Source of the DNA: Pteria penguin
Lineage: Eukaryota > Mollusca > Bivalvia > Pterioida > Pteriidae
Reading direction: 5' to 3'
Assembly (NCBI GenBank): GCA_035048485.1
Contig: CM068586.1
Span: 32,706,849 to 32,770,848 of the forward strand
DNA: 64,000 nucleotides
The notes under the pieces are model-generated. The model saw only the letters and a program-made list of their open reading frames with translations, had not been told where the DNA came from and did no database searches. Of this stretch, positions 1-10,646 are shown one piece after another (position 1 is the stretch's first letter; every line of letters begins with the position of its first letter). The translations under genes were made by a program, and so were the position numbers.

Positions 1-395
1 TCTTTGCTGCTATGTAGGATCTGGATAATATTTCACACCATTGTTTTCCATGATCTAAAGGTGTGTATCAAACTGAACGGAGCATGTTGCCCGTCTGTGT
101 CTCTGTCCGTCTGTTTGTCCATGTAACTTGTCCGAGCCATAACTTCTTCTTTGTAAGGAGATAATATTTCATGTCCATGGCCTAAGGTTGTATAATGACC
201 TTAAATCAAGATAATATCTGCAAGGTCAAGGTCAGACTGAACATAAACAAGGTTGTTTTTATTGATTATATCTAAAAATGTACAAGTGGAAAATCAATTA
301 CACTGATACCAGTGAAATATAATGAGATGAATTGTTTCAACTTTGTTGCCACGGGGAGTATTTGTCCTGTTAGGACAGCTCTAGTTAAAATTAGT
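1..395 (+). repeat. Dispersed repeat with GGTCAAGGTCA and GACAGCTCTAGTT end (copy 1)
   Basis: This stretch resembles 56140-56555 in order of parts: a TCTGTCCGTCTG-like start, TTGTCCGAGCCATAACTTCTT, an AAGGTCAAGGTCA motif, a TACAAGTGGAAAATCAATTACAC segment near 285-305, a GATACCAGTGAA segment, and the end TTAGGACAGCTCTAGTTA. It has no open frame. It is probably a 3' piece of an old interspersed element; the type is not recognised. The left end may lie outside the window. Confidence 0.7.
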
Positions 396-781
396 TATAA
401 TTCCAAATATATAGCATTATTGTATAGGTATCACTGCATGACAACTAGAACTGTCTGAGAGCATATGAATCCAAATATCACGGTTAGCACACTTGATGCC
501 TCAGTTCCAAGATCAATTTTAATCATCTAAATTTATAAAACCTTCTAGAATTGTATGTCCCAATGCAATTTCCACCTATATTCCTTCACTTCACTTCACA
601 TATTACTGACTAATGCTTTCACCCAAAGCTTAATATTTTGTTTTGCATTACAATCACTGAAAAATATGTTTTAACAAAACAGCTTGTTATCAGCAATTTA
701 TATATGGTTAATACAATATGGTTTCTACTTGTTATTTGTAATGTTGCAATGCTGTTCATATCTATTTATATTAGGAATGTT

Positions 782-978
782 TCCCAGTCTTTCGGATGAG
801 ACAGTAAAAACCGAGGCCCCGTGTCATGGTATGCATGGCACGTTAAAGATCCCTGACTGCTTCGGGTGGGTCCGTTGCAAAGGTCACAATTTGTATGCCC
901 CGCATCAGGCAGATGCCGTCACCATATACGTGGAATATTCGTTGTGTGACGTTAATCAAAAATCAATCAATCAATCAA
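782..978 (+). repeat. SINE remnant with conserved CACGTTAAAGATCCCT core
   Basis: The segment runs from CAGTCTTTCGGATGAGACAG through the core GGCACGTTAAAGATCCCT (837-853) to a GTGACGTTAATC end followed by (AATC)n. The core recurs in three other SINE-like segments of the window (29519-29536 reverse, 33592-33608, 62449-62466 reverse). The tRNA head is missing, so this copy is 5'-truncated. A 184-aa frame crosses it but begins and ends outside and shows no family; I treat it as chance. Confidence 0.7.
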
Positions 979-2378
979 TATTAAGGATATTTTCATTTCA
1001 TTATTCGTATTTGTTATATTGCTCCACAGACAAAAGAGGAATACATACATATAACTTTTACTACACATATACATCATTTTACTGTACTGCAATGGTGAAT
1101 ACATACTTAAATACGAACATCCCATGTGAATATATTTTATTCCGTGACTACGCTAAACACATGCAAATGATTAAGAATGCTTATTTCCGCTTCAATAGAG
1201 TCACTCATCCATCCCCTAAACTGAGAGAAGACAAATGAAAAGATTTATTCTTATGCTGCCCAGATACCAGCATCTCCTGTCTATCGTTTAGCCCTGTTTA
1301 TTACCACCAAACTGGCCGAGAGTTGACCAATAAAACTTTGACTTTATTACATCGGTGCTGCAATTCCATAATCAAACATTTTTTGTGATATCTTATATGT
1401 TCTAATTCAACTGTTTGCCATACAGGTGGTGGATGTCATGCATTTTTGTCAGATAACGTGTCTTTCTTCTTATAAAGTTTTTATTTGTTTGCAGTTTTCA
1501 CAATGTTTTATAAGGGGCATATTTACATGTACTTAGAATTACAACATAATGTGTAAATGTAGATGAGGGATGTCAGATATTTATTATGTTGTTCGTACTA
1601 ATATGAAGACATAGATAAAATGTAGAGCTGAAAAATAAGCCTCGGATCAATTACTGATCTAAACAATAAAGCAAGAGCAATCTATATATATAAGATGCTG
1701 TAATACTGAAGAGACGTCGCGCAGGAGGATTAAATGATACAGCACTGGGAATGACGGACATTCTGAAGAGGCATATGTAGGACAATTGTGATAGAGAAGT
1801 ACATATTTATATTGTGATCTTCGACAAGATAATTACTATTGTCGTCGGCAAACTAAATATAATTTGTTTTTATCTGCTGGTTATCTTTCGTTTTCCACAA
1901 ATACTGCACATATATACCCAAGTGACCAAGGTCATGCATGCAATTTCAAAATCAGTGCACTAAGCTTGAAAATATGCCCAGGTAATTTATACTCATGTAT
2001 ACATGGCTTCACTGTTAAAATTCAATGATAAATCTTAATTGTTAAGTATTCTTTTTTTACAACCAGATGTGGACTGGGATTCAGATGTCGGCTAATACGT
2101 TATAATAACACATAAACTGTTACCCCTTAAACGGAAGGCAAATTGGTTGTTGTACTTAACCCAGTTTATCTGCATACAACAGCTGATAACGAATTTATAT
2201 TTTAATATGGAATTTAATGGAATGACAATTATTGCACTTTGAGGGGGAAAATCTCGTGCCAAAATTACAAGAAAATGTCCTAGTTATTGTTTTGTCTTAT
2301 TCTTAATTTCCTAGTCGTGAAATATGTCATTCTACAGCATGTAAATATAAATGATGTTAAATATAACCGGATAATACC
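979..2378. other. AT-rich DNA, no gene seen
   Basis: No frame with a recognisable domain, no tRNA and no clear repeat pair were found. A short direct-repeat-rich A+T background continues up to the DIRS terminus. Confidence 0.5.
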
Positions 2379-2479
2379 AATTAGAAATTTTATAAGTGCG
2401 CCAGGGGCGCGCGCAATGAAATTAAGTTTTATAAATAAAGCTGACGTACGTTATTAACATGTAATCCCCCTGGCTCCAA
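2379..2479. repeat. DIRS terminal repeat at element 3' end, with extension
   Basis: 2426-2479 (TTATTAACATGTAATCCCCC then TGGCTCCAA) is the inverted partner of 6541-6596. 2379-2427 (AATTAGAAATTTTATAAGTG followed by CGCCAGGGGCGC) is an extra piece at this end only; its inverted partner lies inside the element at 3003-3052. Confidence 0.85.
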
Positions 2480-3002
2480 AGGAATTCCAAGCTTTTTAAA
2501 AATAGAACGAGATCTCGCGAGATCTTTCTTCTGAACGTGAGGCTGGAAAGTTGCACTAGAAAATAATAAATAGATGATAAAAAAATGGGGTTTTTTTTTT
2601 GGGGGGGGGGGGGTTCAAACATGATAAACAAACAAGCCAGAATCTGAAAAAAAGGAATAGATGATATTTTTTTTAACAAACAACCCCAAAATCGATGTGC
2701 CATCTCAGGTGCCAGTGATTTCAAGCAATAATGTAATAACCACTAAATACAATGTAAATAAGCATTATATTTATCATTATTATTACATTTTGTTTACACA
2801 AAAAAGAGAAAACACCAATAACAGTTAGTTCTCTAGACTAAACGTGTCTCTGGTGTGACCATAGTTTTCATAATCTAATGATGAAGATGTACAAGTTTCA
2901 CCCGACAAACACATTATTCATCTGCAATGAGAGAAAAAAGGAAACGTCTGATAAGCATTTATTTAGTACTTCAGGGATACTGGGCTGGGTGGAATTTTAA
3001 AA
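2480..3002. other. DIRS 3' non-coding segment with 13-base G run
   Basis: It lies between the terminal repeat and the internal complementary region. It contains T10G13 at 2591-2613. A 100-aa minus frame (2724-2422) reads through this low-complexity tract and has no family; not called. Confidence 0.5.
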
Positions 3003-3096
3003 TCTTAATTTCATTGCGTGCGCCCCTGGCGCACTTATAAAATTTCTAATTTCATTTCGTAAAGCTGAAGTAAGGTATTAACATGGAAGTTTAAAG
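3003..3096. repeat. DIRS internal complementary region (circle junction)
   Basis: The first half (3003-3052) is the reverse complement of 2379-2427, and the second half (3050-3092, TTCGTAAAGCTGAAGTAAGG then TATTAACATG) is the reverse complement of 6559-6596. Read together it is the abutted 3' and 5' ends of the element, as expected for the DIRS1 internal complementary region that templates joining of the ends. The junction falls within an AAATT overlap near 3048-3054. Confidence 0.88.
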
Positions 3097-3194
3097 CATA
3101 AATGTCTTATAAACCTGTTTTAGCCTAATGTAAATTATCAATTTTGTATTTTTTTGTGTGTTTTGTTTTATTGTTTTTGTTTTTGGGGTGTTTT

Positions 3195-4403
3195 TTAAGT
3201 TAATGCAAGAACAGTCTCTGGCAATTTATCACGCTCAGTATTGACGGGTTTATTATAGAATCTCTTAAATGTATTAACAGACTTCCAATAAGCTCTGTTC
3301 ATGATTTGAGGGAGGGAAAGTCCAAATTTGTAAGCTTTAGATGTTGAAGCTCACCTTGCTTTGAAAATATCCGTGTCTATCCCTGCTTGTCCTATTATGG
3401 CCATAGGCCATCTTAATAATGTGCATGCTTTCACTGCTTTATGTGGTTTATTGAAACTTATAAAGAAATGAGTTTCTTCCCCGCTAAGGGGTTGAGTTCT
3501 GTCTATATAATCTGTAATGCATTTATACACATCTAACTTACCACTATCTAATTTCAGAAAACGAGTTTTGAGTACTGAACTACCTACCTTTTGTGTCTTA
3601 GACAATCGACGTAATGTGTAAATTATTTCAACTTGGTCAAATCTGATGAGTTTCACGTCTAAATTTTCCAACTCTGATATTCTGCTAGCTGATGCTAGTG
3701 ACATTGATGCAAGTGTTTTGTGGGATAACGATTTTAATGATAAATCCCCATTTTCCTTTAATGATTCCATGTATTTTAGCAGTATGTCAGCATCCCATAT
3801 TTTCTAATATATTGGCCTAGGGGTCCTGGAGTTAAATGTCCCTTTCATTATTTGTTTTATGAGTGGTAGTTGACATATTTTAGTCCCCTGGATCCCCTTG
3901 TGGTAAGCGAATATGACTGACCTGTAACTATTTATAGTACGATATTCATACCCTTTTTGGAAGAGAGAGGATAAACAATTCCCTATACGCTCCACAAAGG
4001 CACAAAATGGATCAACTTGTTGTTCACAACACCAGCTAGCCCAGTGTTTCCAGCAGCTGTTGTAAGCAGATCTAGTCTCTTCTCTCCAGGCCGACGACAA
4101 TAATTCTGCAGTTTGCTCCCTGATTTTCCATGGGTCCCATGAAATTTTCCAAGCAACAAGCTTCAATGACCCTGTGTCTATCAGTGGATGAGTCCTTCCA
4201 CTGTTGCTATAAATAGATCCGGTTGAGCGGGCAGTAGAATTGGTGGCTGGATAACTAACTGCAGTAGAATTGGGTAATAATGTTGTGTCTGCAAAGCTGG
4301 CGTTATTAGTATGATTTCTCCCCATTGTCTCTGTATTTTGGACAGGCATCGTGGGATCATGCAAAATGGGGGAAATGCATAACCGCCCTTCTCCATGTTC
4401 CAA
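3195..4403 (-). pseudogene. DIRS tyrosine recombinase (YR), inactivated
   Basis: One reading frame runs the whole length with two in-frame stops (3804-3806 and 3351-3353). Residues from about 100 onward (SAWREETRSAYNSCWKHWAS) form the helical core-binding part. ASRISELENLDV holds the first catalytic arginine; TLRRLSKTQK, LLRWPMAIIGQAGID and the end FKRFYNKPV, with the candidate nucleophile tyrosine near 3255, follow. Where this family has a His-x-x-Arg box the copy reads K-A-R-stop, as if three codons including the histidine were lost. The enzyme would join circular element DNA to the chromosome. Upstream it overlaps the RNase H frame, normal for DIRS. Two stops and the missing histidine make it non-functional. 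Confidence 0.85.
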
Positions 4404-4930
4404 TCTGTCAGGAAAGCATCCGTGGATACTGCTAGGGGGTCGTGTCTAAAGCTCGGGACTTGAGCAGTCTAACGGTCTGCAAACAAATTCAGTTTGATTG
4501 GTCCTGTCACTATGTCCAGCTGTTTGAATATTGTTGGTTTCATTTTCCAACTATTTATGCTCATTTCTTCTGCATTCCTGCTCTCCAAATCTGCAATGTG
4601 ATTCTGCGATTCCGGGAGGTATTCTGCGGTAACTATGATCTTTTGCCTGCTAAGCTCTATTATATCTTTGCATATCTTGTTCAGCATTGGGAATTTCGTC
4701 CCTCCCATTCTGTTTATGTATGTCACTGCTGTGACATTGTCTATCATCAAATGAATATGGGTATTCTCTTTCTTCTTCGTCAAAAATTCTATAGCTATTT
4801 TATCCAATGCATTGATGTGCAATATTTGTTCTTGCGATGACCATGGACCCCCTTACTTTAATTCAGTGTAGGGCAATTGAACCCCCAGCCTTTCTTTGAT
4901 GCATCGGTCTCTATTACTAATTGGGGCCAT
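4404..4930 (-). pseudogene. DIRS RNase H domain, frameshifted
   Basis: The minus strand reads VIETDASKKGWG near 4895-4930 (first catalytic Asp), then after a frameshift LHINALDKIAIEF, HLMIDNVTAVTYINRMGG and QNHIADLESR (4822-4469). These match the RNase H domain that follows the reverse transcriptase in DIRS and related retroelements, where it removes the RNA strand of the hybrid. The second acidic position is Asp in INALDK where Glu is usual. The frame runs on into a linker overlapping the start of the recombinase. Confidence 0.8.
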
Positions 4931-5143
4931 GTGGTCAAAATTTGTTTCCCATTCCAATTCTTCATTTTCTGTATCCACAAATTTATTTCGGTCTTGCATG
5001 ACCCTGACAATGTCACTCACCTGTTTTAGTTTGGGATGTCAACAAACATTTTGTCTGGTGCATTTGCAGCTCCTTTATGTACAAAGCTGCTTGTATGATT
5101 GCCTCGACTGTGGAGTTCAATGTGCCAACTAAACTTGCCAGTT

Positions 5144-5900
5144 CTAGAACTGAAATTTGGGGCATCCTGACATTTTGGTATTATTTTGTCTATTTTGTAT
5201 TTTGGCAAATAAACTAGCATTTCTGTCGTGTCCAATTCGAACCCCAGAAATTCTAGTTTGTGTGTCAGTGAAAGGACTGACTTTTTTTTCCAATTGAGGA
5301 CCTAACCCTAAACTGTGGAGGAGGTTTATCAACGAGTCCCTGTCCCTTAGCAGAAACTTCTTAGACTGATTCAGTAACAGTATGTCATCGAGGTAAATTA
5401 TCAGGCAAACCCTACCCTTCTCAACACTCCTATAACTGGTTTCATAATTTTGGTAAATATTATTGGACCGCATGTCAGGCCAAAAGGAAGGGCTCTGTAC
5501 TCTAGGGTTTCCCCCTCCCATGTGAATCGCAAGAACTTCCTCTGACTTTTGCTTACGGAAACGCAAAAATAAGCATCTTTTAGATCTATTTTGCACATGA
5601 CGTCGTTTTGTCAGTGTTGTTTTGATCTGAAAACCTTCCATTTTGAAGTGTTTGTAATTGACATACCTGTTCAATTCCTTCAGGTTCGGTCTCGATCCTC
5701 CGTCTTTCTTTGGGCGAACAAATAAAGTACTTAGAAATTGATCGTTTGTTACTAGTGAGGCCCGATCTGCAATCTCCACTGCTCTTTTCTCTATCATATC
5801 TTGAATTTCTTGAGAGAGTATCTGCTTGTCCTTCTGCGAAATATTTGTTTTCGGAATGCAAGTCTGAATAGGGGTCTCCCAAAAGTCTATTTTTAGCCCC
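5144..5900 (-). pseudogene. DIRS reverse transcriptase, frameshifted
   Basis: Three frame changes are needed to read the domain. In minus-strand order: FVRPKKDGGSRPNLKELNRY and VNYKHFKMEGFQI (about 5730-5620), CKIDLKDAYFCVSVSKSQRK (motif A, catalytic Asp, near 5590), LEYRALPFGLTCGPIIFTKI (motif B, near 5500), then IIYLDDILLLNQS (motif C, two Asp, near 5395). These are the LTR/DIRS-type polymerase motifs. It would copy element RNA into DNA. The upstream part (GDPYSDLHSENKYFAEGQAD) is readable up to the point where the Penelope-like tail was inserted. Confidence 0.85.
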
Positions 5901-5909
5901 TATACGTGG

Positions 5910-6127
5910 GACAAATGTAAAGATGATGGATAAATCCAAACCACAAGTCCAAAAACCACGAAACCAGAGGACATACAAAATCAGTGAAAATGAAAAACAG
6001 GTGGAAAATAACAAAATATGTCTACTTGAAGAGCATATGTGAACCCCTGTGATGGAGTGAGATCAGGTGCCCAGGGAGAGTGAGCATCACCTGCTTGCTA
6101 GCAACACCCGTCACATATACCCAGTAG
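5910..6127 (-). mobile_element. Penelope-like element 3' tail inserted in DIRS
   Basis: The reverse complement matches the 3' part of the copy at 22975-23640 almost continuously: CTACTGGGTATA, GACGGGTGTTGCTAG, the GGGCACCTGATCTCAC motif, GGGGTTCACA, CATATGCTCTTCAAG, and the end GGATTTATCCATCATC. Only non-coding tail sequence is present. It splits the DIRS frame between NWEKSRQI (about 6150) and the reverse transcriptase, so it arrived after the DIRS copy. Confidence 0.8.
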
Positions 6128-6540
6128 AAAGACTATCTGACGAGATTTTTCCCAGTTTACTACAAACGTCGATATTTTCCCCCCTAATGGTATATCTGTC
6201 TGATCTATTATTTTCATGTTCAAATTTTTTATAGCAGAGTGAAGATTGTCGTGATCGTTTTTCACCTTGATTATTTGTGATGCTTTTAGATCTTGAGCGG
6301 ACAAAGAAACTTTTAAAGCCGTCTTTGTGTCGGCTTAGTTACACTGCAAGACTTGGACTTCGTGGTCCCAGCACCCCGGGTGAGCCCGGGTCTGCCTCTG
6401 TTGGCGTTGCTTAATGAGCGACCAGTGGCTGTGCTCTTGCTGTTCCAGTTTGTCCCTGATTTCGACCCCCGGGGGAATGGCATGCGACCCGAGGGTCTCT
6501 CACGAAATGTATACATAACGTCATTATCTTCAGGATCGAA
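6128..6540 (-). pseudogene. DIRS ORF1-like 5' coding segment, fragmentary
   Basis: Immediately inside the 5' terminal repeat a minus frame begins near 6516 (MYTFRERPSGRMPFPRG), rich in Arg, Ser and Thr, and stops at 6313. A second frame continues from about 6304 (SAQDLKASQIIKVKNDHDNL) to NWEKSRQI at the insertion point. Position and basic composition fit the gag-like ORF1 and the start of the polymerase frame of DIRS elements, but no domain in it is recognised. Confidence 0.5.
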
Positions 6541-6597
6541 CTTGGAGCCAGGGAGATTACATGTTAATACCTTACTTCAGCTTTACGAAATAAAATC
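6541..6597. repeat. DIRS terminal repeat at element 5' end
   Basis: CTTGGAGCCAGGGAGATTAC then ATGTTAATACCTTACTTCAG then CTTTACGAAAT is the inverted partner of 2426-2479 and also the partner of the second half of the internal region at 3050-3092. Homology stops at about 6597, which sets the element boundary. Confidence 0.85.
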
Positions 6598-8239
6598 CAA
6601 ACATGCTCCATGTGTATCTCAGGTGTATCAGTATTTGTGAAAACCATATTTATGTCTGAAAATGCTACTTTTTTCCTTATTTGACATTTTTCGAAAACGT
6701 TTAGCAATTCATTTCGTTGTTTATCGTAATATTAGAATAATTATATGTAGGTAATATTCTTATTTTTAATATCCAAAATATTTCACATTTACTTCTTGTG
6801 GCTTAAAAATTGATTTAGGCTACCAACGGTTGTCATGGATACGTAATGTGTGGTGAGGCTCACTTATCATGATTAATTTAAAACAAGAATTTTCACGACG
6901 GAACCGTATTTTCATGAGGCCTTTAATATCTCTACATGTTAAAGACAGAAAGGCATAGTGTCATCACACTTGTTTTGAACATGATTTTATTTTGAATGTA
7001 TACAGGTATGAATACTTCTATAATGACAATGAAAGTCACATTTAATAGTCTTCTTTAACCAGACGCTCAATTATCTCCGTAAACTCCGAACCGAGGGTTT
7101 TGTATACAAGTGTATTTATGATTGCAACCGATAGAGGGCAGTGTGTATTTTTGGTTTGATATTGTAATGACGACGCCCATTAATCAAAAGGTGTGTGTTA
7201 TTGTTTCAGACAAAACTAAGTATGTTTCATGTTCATCAGCTTCAAAATTGCAATATTAAATTGTATAGGCAAATGAAGAAAAATACCCTAGTTATGAAGT
7301 GGTACGTACTTTTTACCAAACATCGTCTCTGTATGAAGAAAATAAAGGGTCGTCCTTATGTAAAGGATGTTATAGACTTTTAAAACCCATTTTGAACTCT
7401 TTAGACAATGTTGAATAGCTATTTGGAACAGTTTAACAGAAATTTCAGGGCCTGAAAGTTACAATAACAAAAAGAACATTCAATGGCGGTATGCCAACAT
7501 TTTTGTAATCATCCTCAATATACATTGCACCCCTTCCTTTTACCCCTGGCAAATATGTATGCAACCGATATTTTGGGACCAGACCATACAAAATAACCAT
7601 CTTAACTTTTTGACTATACTTGATTTGACATAATACGTATATACATGTATATACAGTCATTTGTTCACCTGCGATTCCGACACCGGAATTTCAGGCAGGC
7701 AGCATTTCTTGCCTTGAATGGGAAAATTAGACTTCGAGTTCCTGTCTCATTCGTATGTTCATGCGTGTATATTTATGTATTTACCTCCTCGACTTAAGAC
7801 GTTGTTTAAGAACGTTTGCAACGGGTGTTGCATGCAACCAGGGACCTGGTCTCGCCTCGATTTTATTGGGGTTCGCATTTGTCTGAATATGTCACTAAAC
7901 ACGATATTGTCCCCTTTATTTTATGGACTATGAGATATGGTTTACCCTTCGGTACTTCTTCGTTTTTTACTTCCAATCAATTCATAAACATTACAATTTT
8001 AAAATAACTTCCATCGAGTTTTTGCACTTGTTTACAGCACTTTATATCCATGTACTTGTTAAACATATTATTGTGTATAGTATGGTTAAGGTTACATGCA
8101 AGCATGAGTTTGAAAAATGTTCTGGGTTTGCTTACATGTCTGCTCGCTCTTATGAAATCAATCTAATGCGACAGATCCAGAAGGAGTTTACCTCTTTGTT
8201 GTAAAATTCTAAACTAAAGGGTTCGAAGATTCGGCGGCA
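6598..8239. other. No gene seen
   Basis: Several 60-95 aa frames lie at 7195-8204 but overlap one another in different frames and show no domain or splice context. I see no repeat partner elsewhere in the window. Confidence 0.45.
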
Positions 8240-8395
8240 TAAGTTTTTGGCCTGTCTGTCTGTGGCAAAACTTTTACCTTTGCCATAACTCTAATCCATT
8301 AGATATACAGATTTGACATGCATATTCTATTGATAATGGAACTTTTTAAATGATATCAAGGTCCGTAAGGAAGTACAAAATACGATATATATTGT
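8240..8395 (+). repeat. Dispersed repeat fragment, GCCTGTCTGTCTG type
   Basis: The order GGCCTGTCTGTCTG, ACCTTTGCCATAACTCTAA, TATCAAGGTC resembles the start of the GGTCAAGGTCA-bearing repeats at 1-395 and 56140-56555, but is more diverged. Confidence 0.4.
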
Positions 8396-8518
8396 AACAG
8401 ACAGGAGAGAAAGAGGTGGTGGGATCCGGGAATCGAACCAAGAACCTTCCACTTTTGTGAGAGAAGCTCTCACCTTTAAACTCTCCCGGTACATACCCAT
8501 CCGTCACAATATTTTAGC
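8396..8518 (-). repeat. tRNA-derived SINE, CTTTCTCTCCTG family (copy 1)
   Basis: The minus strand reads a tRNA-like head, beginning GTGACGGATGGG, with an internal promoter B box GGTTCGATTCCC, then CACCTCTTTCTCTCCTGTCT. The last part recurs at 46838-46966, also minus. Cloverleaf pairing looks degraded, so it is a SINE and not a tRNA gene. Confidence 0.65.
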
Positions 8519-9957
8519 GTTGAACAATCGTACAACCTACTTGAATAGCTACTGACCTCCTCTCAATGAAATTAATGGCCTAAAATATATATTTTCTGTT
8601 GGATCTCGTCGATGAAAAACTTTAACTTTGCATCAGAATATTTACTATACCGTCTTATTCTTTTTTACTTTTTATAATTTCAATCCTAAATTGAAATCAA
8701 TCTTTTACTATCGAAGCATGGACTTTAACATGACACATTGAACTGTATTCTTCCCATTTCAATAAATATTCATTATTGCTTAATATTTCAGCTAACTTAA
8801 TTATTGCTTAAGTTGCTCAGTCAAATGATATATTGGGGGTATGATTCATAGTGTATTAACCGTGTACTAAGTAGGTTGGTTCACGCTTTTATTGTCAACT
8901 CGATATTGTCCTCGCTTTGACATGTATTTCATATTTGTTTGAGGTAGAAGGGCCCATCCCTGTGAGGAATTCGATTCCAGACATAATGTCACTTTCTGAT
9001 AAAATGAATTTTGTCTATGAGGACTATCTCATACAAGTATAAATTAAAGGTCAATATATATCCACTCCTGTGCCTTTATGGATCCGCCAGCAAATGTGGA
9101 AGTCCGCAGTTAGAAGTTTGATGTCAGGTAAGTAGAATTAGTCACTTATTCATCCTGTTATTTTCCAAGCAGTCTCTAAACTGTTCCAGAATGTATGGTT
9201 TTATTCTGTATAATACGGAATAAAGTAAATGGAAATAAATAAAAGTATTAAAAGATGCTATTTTAGTCAGACAACAATTAATTCACTGTTGTAGAATATA
9301 TATGTTGTTTTGATACCTGTCAATCACAAACCTAGTTTGCATTCTACCCATATTAAACCTTGGAGAGATGTTGAAAGTGAACTGTGTTACATTAAATATA
9401 AGATAATCAATTTTTGACTACATTAAACATAAGCAATAATGACACAGAGAAGAGTTACTGAGATGGTGCTGTAATATATTTTTGTAATATTTACTTTGTG
9501 TATTATTTCTTCATTTTAAATAAGCAGTTTGATTATGTTTATCTGGCCAAATACTGTTTTACAAGAATAGGGACTTAAAAACAAATAAATAATGAAAACA
9601 AAAATGAAAAGGAAATACAATGACAGATTGTTTTGATGTTTTATAAAGAATGTACATGTTTTATCATATAACACGCCTTAAAGGTCACAGGAAATGTAAA
9701 AATTATAAATCAATTTTAGCATCTAAAATTGTTAATCTCTTAAACCAAACGAGAATCGTCTCATTCCAATGTACGATACGTCGCTGTACTTGTTCAAAAA
9801 CGAGAAGTTATTTATAGAATTCTTCGGTAATATTCGTAAATCTCCGTATTTATTCGGAGCGTGACGTCATTTCTGTCATTATTTAAATGAAAGTAGAAGA
9901 AACTATAGACGCTGTGCACGTGTTAACAATAATTAAATAAAATCCTTGAGTGGGGAC
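8519..9957. other. No gene seen; AT-rich
   Basis: AT-rich sequence without a recognisable frame. 9861-9872 contains GTGACGTCAT, a CRE-like site, about 90 bases before the THAP relic, and ACTATAGACG at 9902-9911 resembles the end of the ISL2EU-like element at 41208. Confidence 0.4.
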
Positions 9958-10245
9958 ATGGTCCACTGTGTAGTATTTGGATGTAACAATACCAGTACAA
10001 ACTCAGACGTTAGTATCTTCCAATTTCCGAAGTTTCGGCGAACATGGAAGGGGGAAGAGAAAAGTCTCATATGGACTGGGTTGTTGAACTTGTTCACGTC
10101 ATTAGTACAGATGCAAGTAGTACTATATGGACAAGCTATAGATACCAGATGGGTCCTCACATATATGTTTAGATCATTTCACACCTGACTGCATTGCACG
10201 AAATCCATTCCTTGCTAAAGCTGCAGAATTAAGCTGAGACTTAAA
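9958..10245 (+). pseudogene. THAP zinc-finger domain relic
   Basis: From the ATG at 9958 the frame reads MVHCVVFGCNNTSTNSDVSI FQFPK (about 25 residues), with the first two Cys of a C2-CH THAP zinc finger and the F-x-F-P segment. The middle is scrambled. After a frameshift near 10155 it reads DHFTPDCIARNPFLAKAAEL, the zinc-binding His and the conserved end of the domain. THAP domains bind DNA and are the N-terminal part of several transposases. No transposase core follows, so this is probably a transposon leftover. Length (about 90 residues) fits the domain. Confidence 0.72.
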
Positions 10246-10461
10246 GTTAAAGATGATACTGCAATGTGACCCCTTTCGTTTTGCCGTCTCATCGGCATCT
10301 TGATGAAAAAAAAAGTTAAAGAATGGACCGAATTATCACGGTCAGCTTTTACAAAAAGACAACTGTTGAAATTAAGTATTAGTATTCTATTAAGATATGG
10401 TCACAAACACTTAAAATATTTTAAAATTTATTTTTACCATACATGATGGTAGAGTAGGCAT

Positions 10462-10646
<185 letters not shown>

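Larger units (their letters stand above)
2379..6597 (-). mobile_element. DIRS-type tyrosine-recombinase retrotransposon, decayed
   Basis: About 4.2 kb, coding on the minus strand in the order ORF1-like, reverse transcriptase, RNase H, tyrosine recombinase. The two outer ends are inverted copies (2426-2479 against 6541-6596), and the 2379-2427 end carries an extra extension. An internal region at 3003-3096 is complementary to both outer ends joined together. That layout is the hallmark of the DIRS1 group, which replicates through a circle and inserts by a tyrosine recombinase instead of an integrase, without a target duplication. No methyltransferase domain was seen. Frameshifts, stops and an inserted Penelope-like tail (5910-6127) show the copy is dead. 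Confidence 0.88.

Noticed and set aside
684..1238. 184-aa plus-strand frame
   Set aside because: It runs through a SINE remnant and its (AATC)n tail, has no domain and no coding bias I can see.
2422..2724. 100-aa minus frame in the DIRS 3' end
   Set aside because: It depends on a T10G13 tract and overlaps the terminal repeat.
4442..4840. 132-aa plus frame
   Set aside because: Antisense shadow of the DIRS RNase H region.
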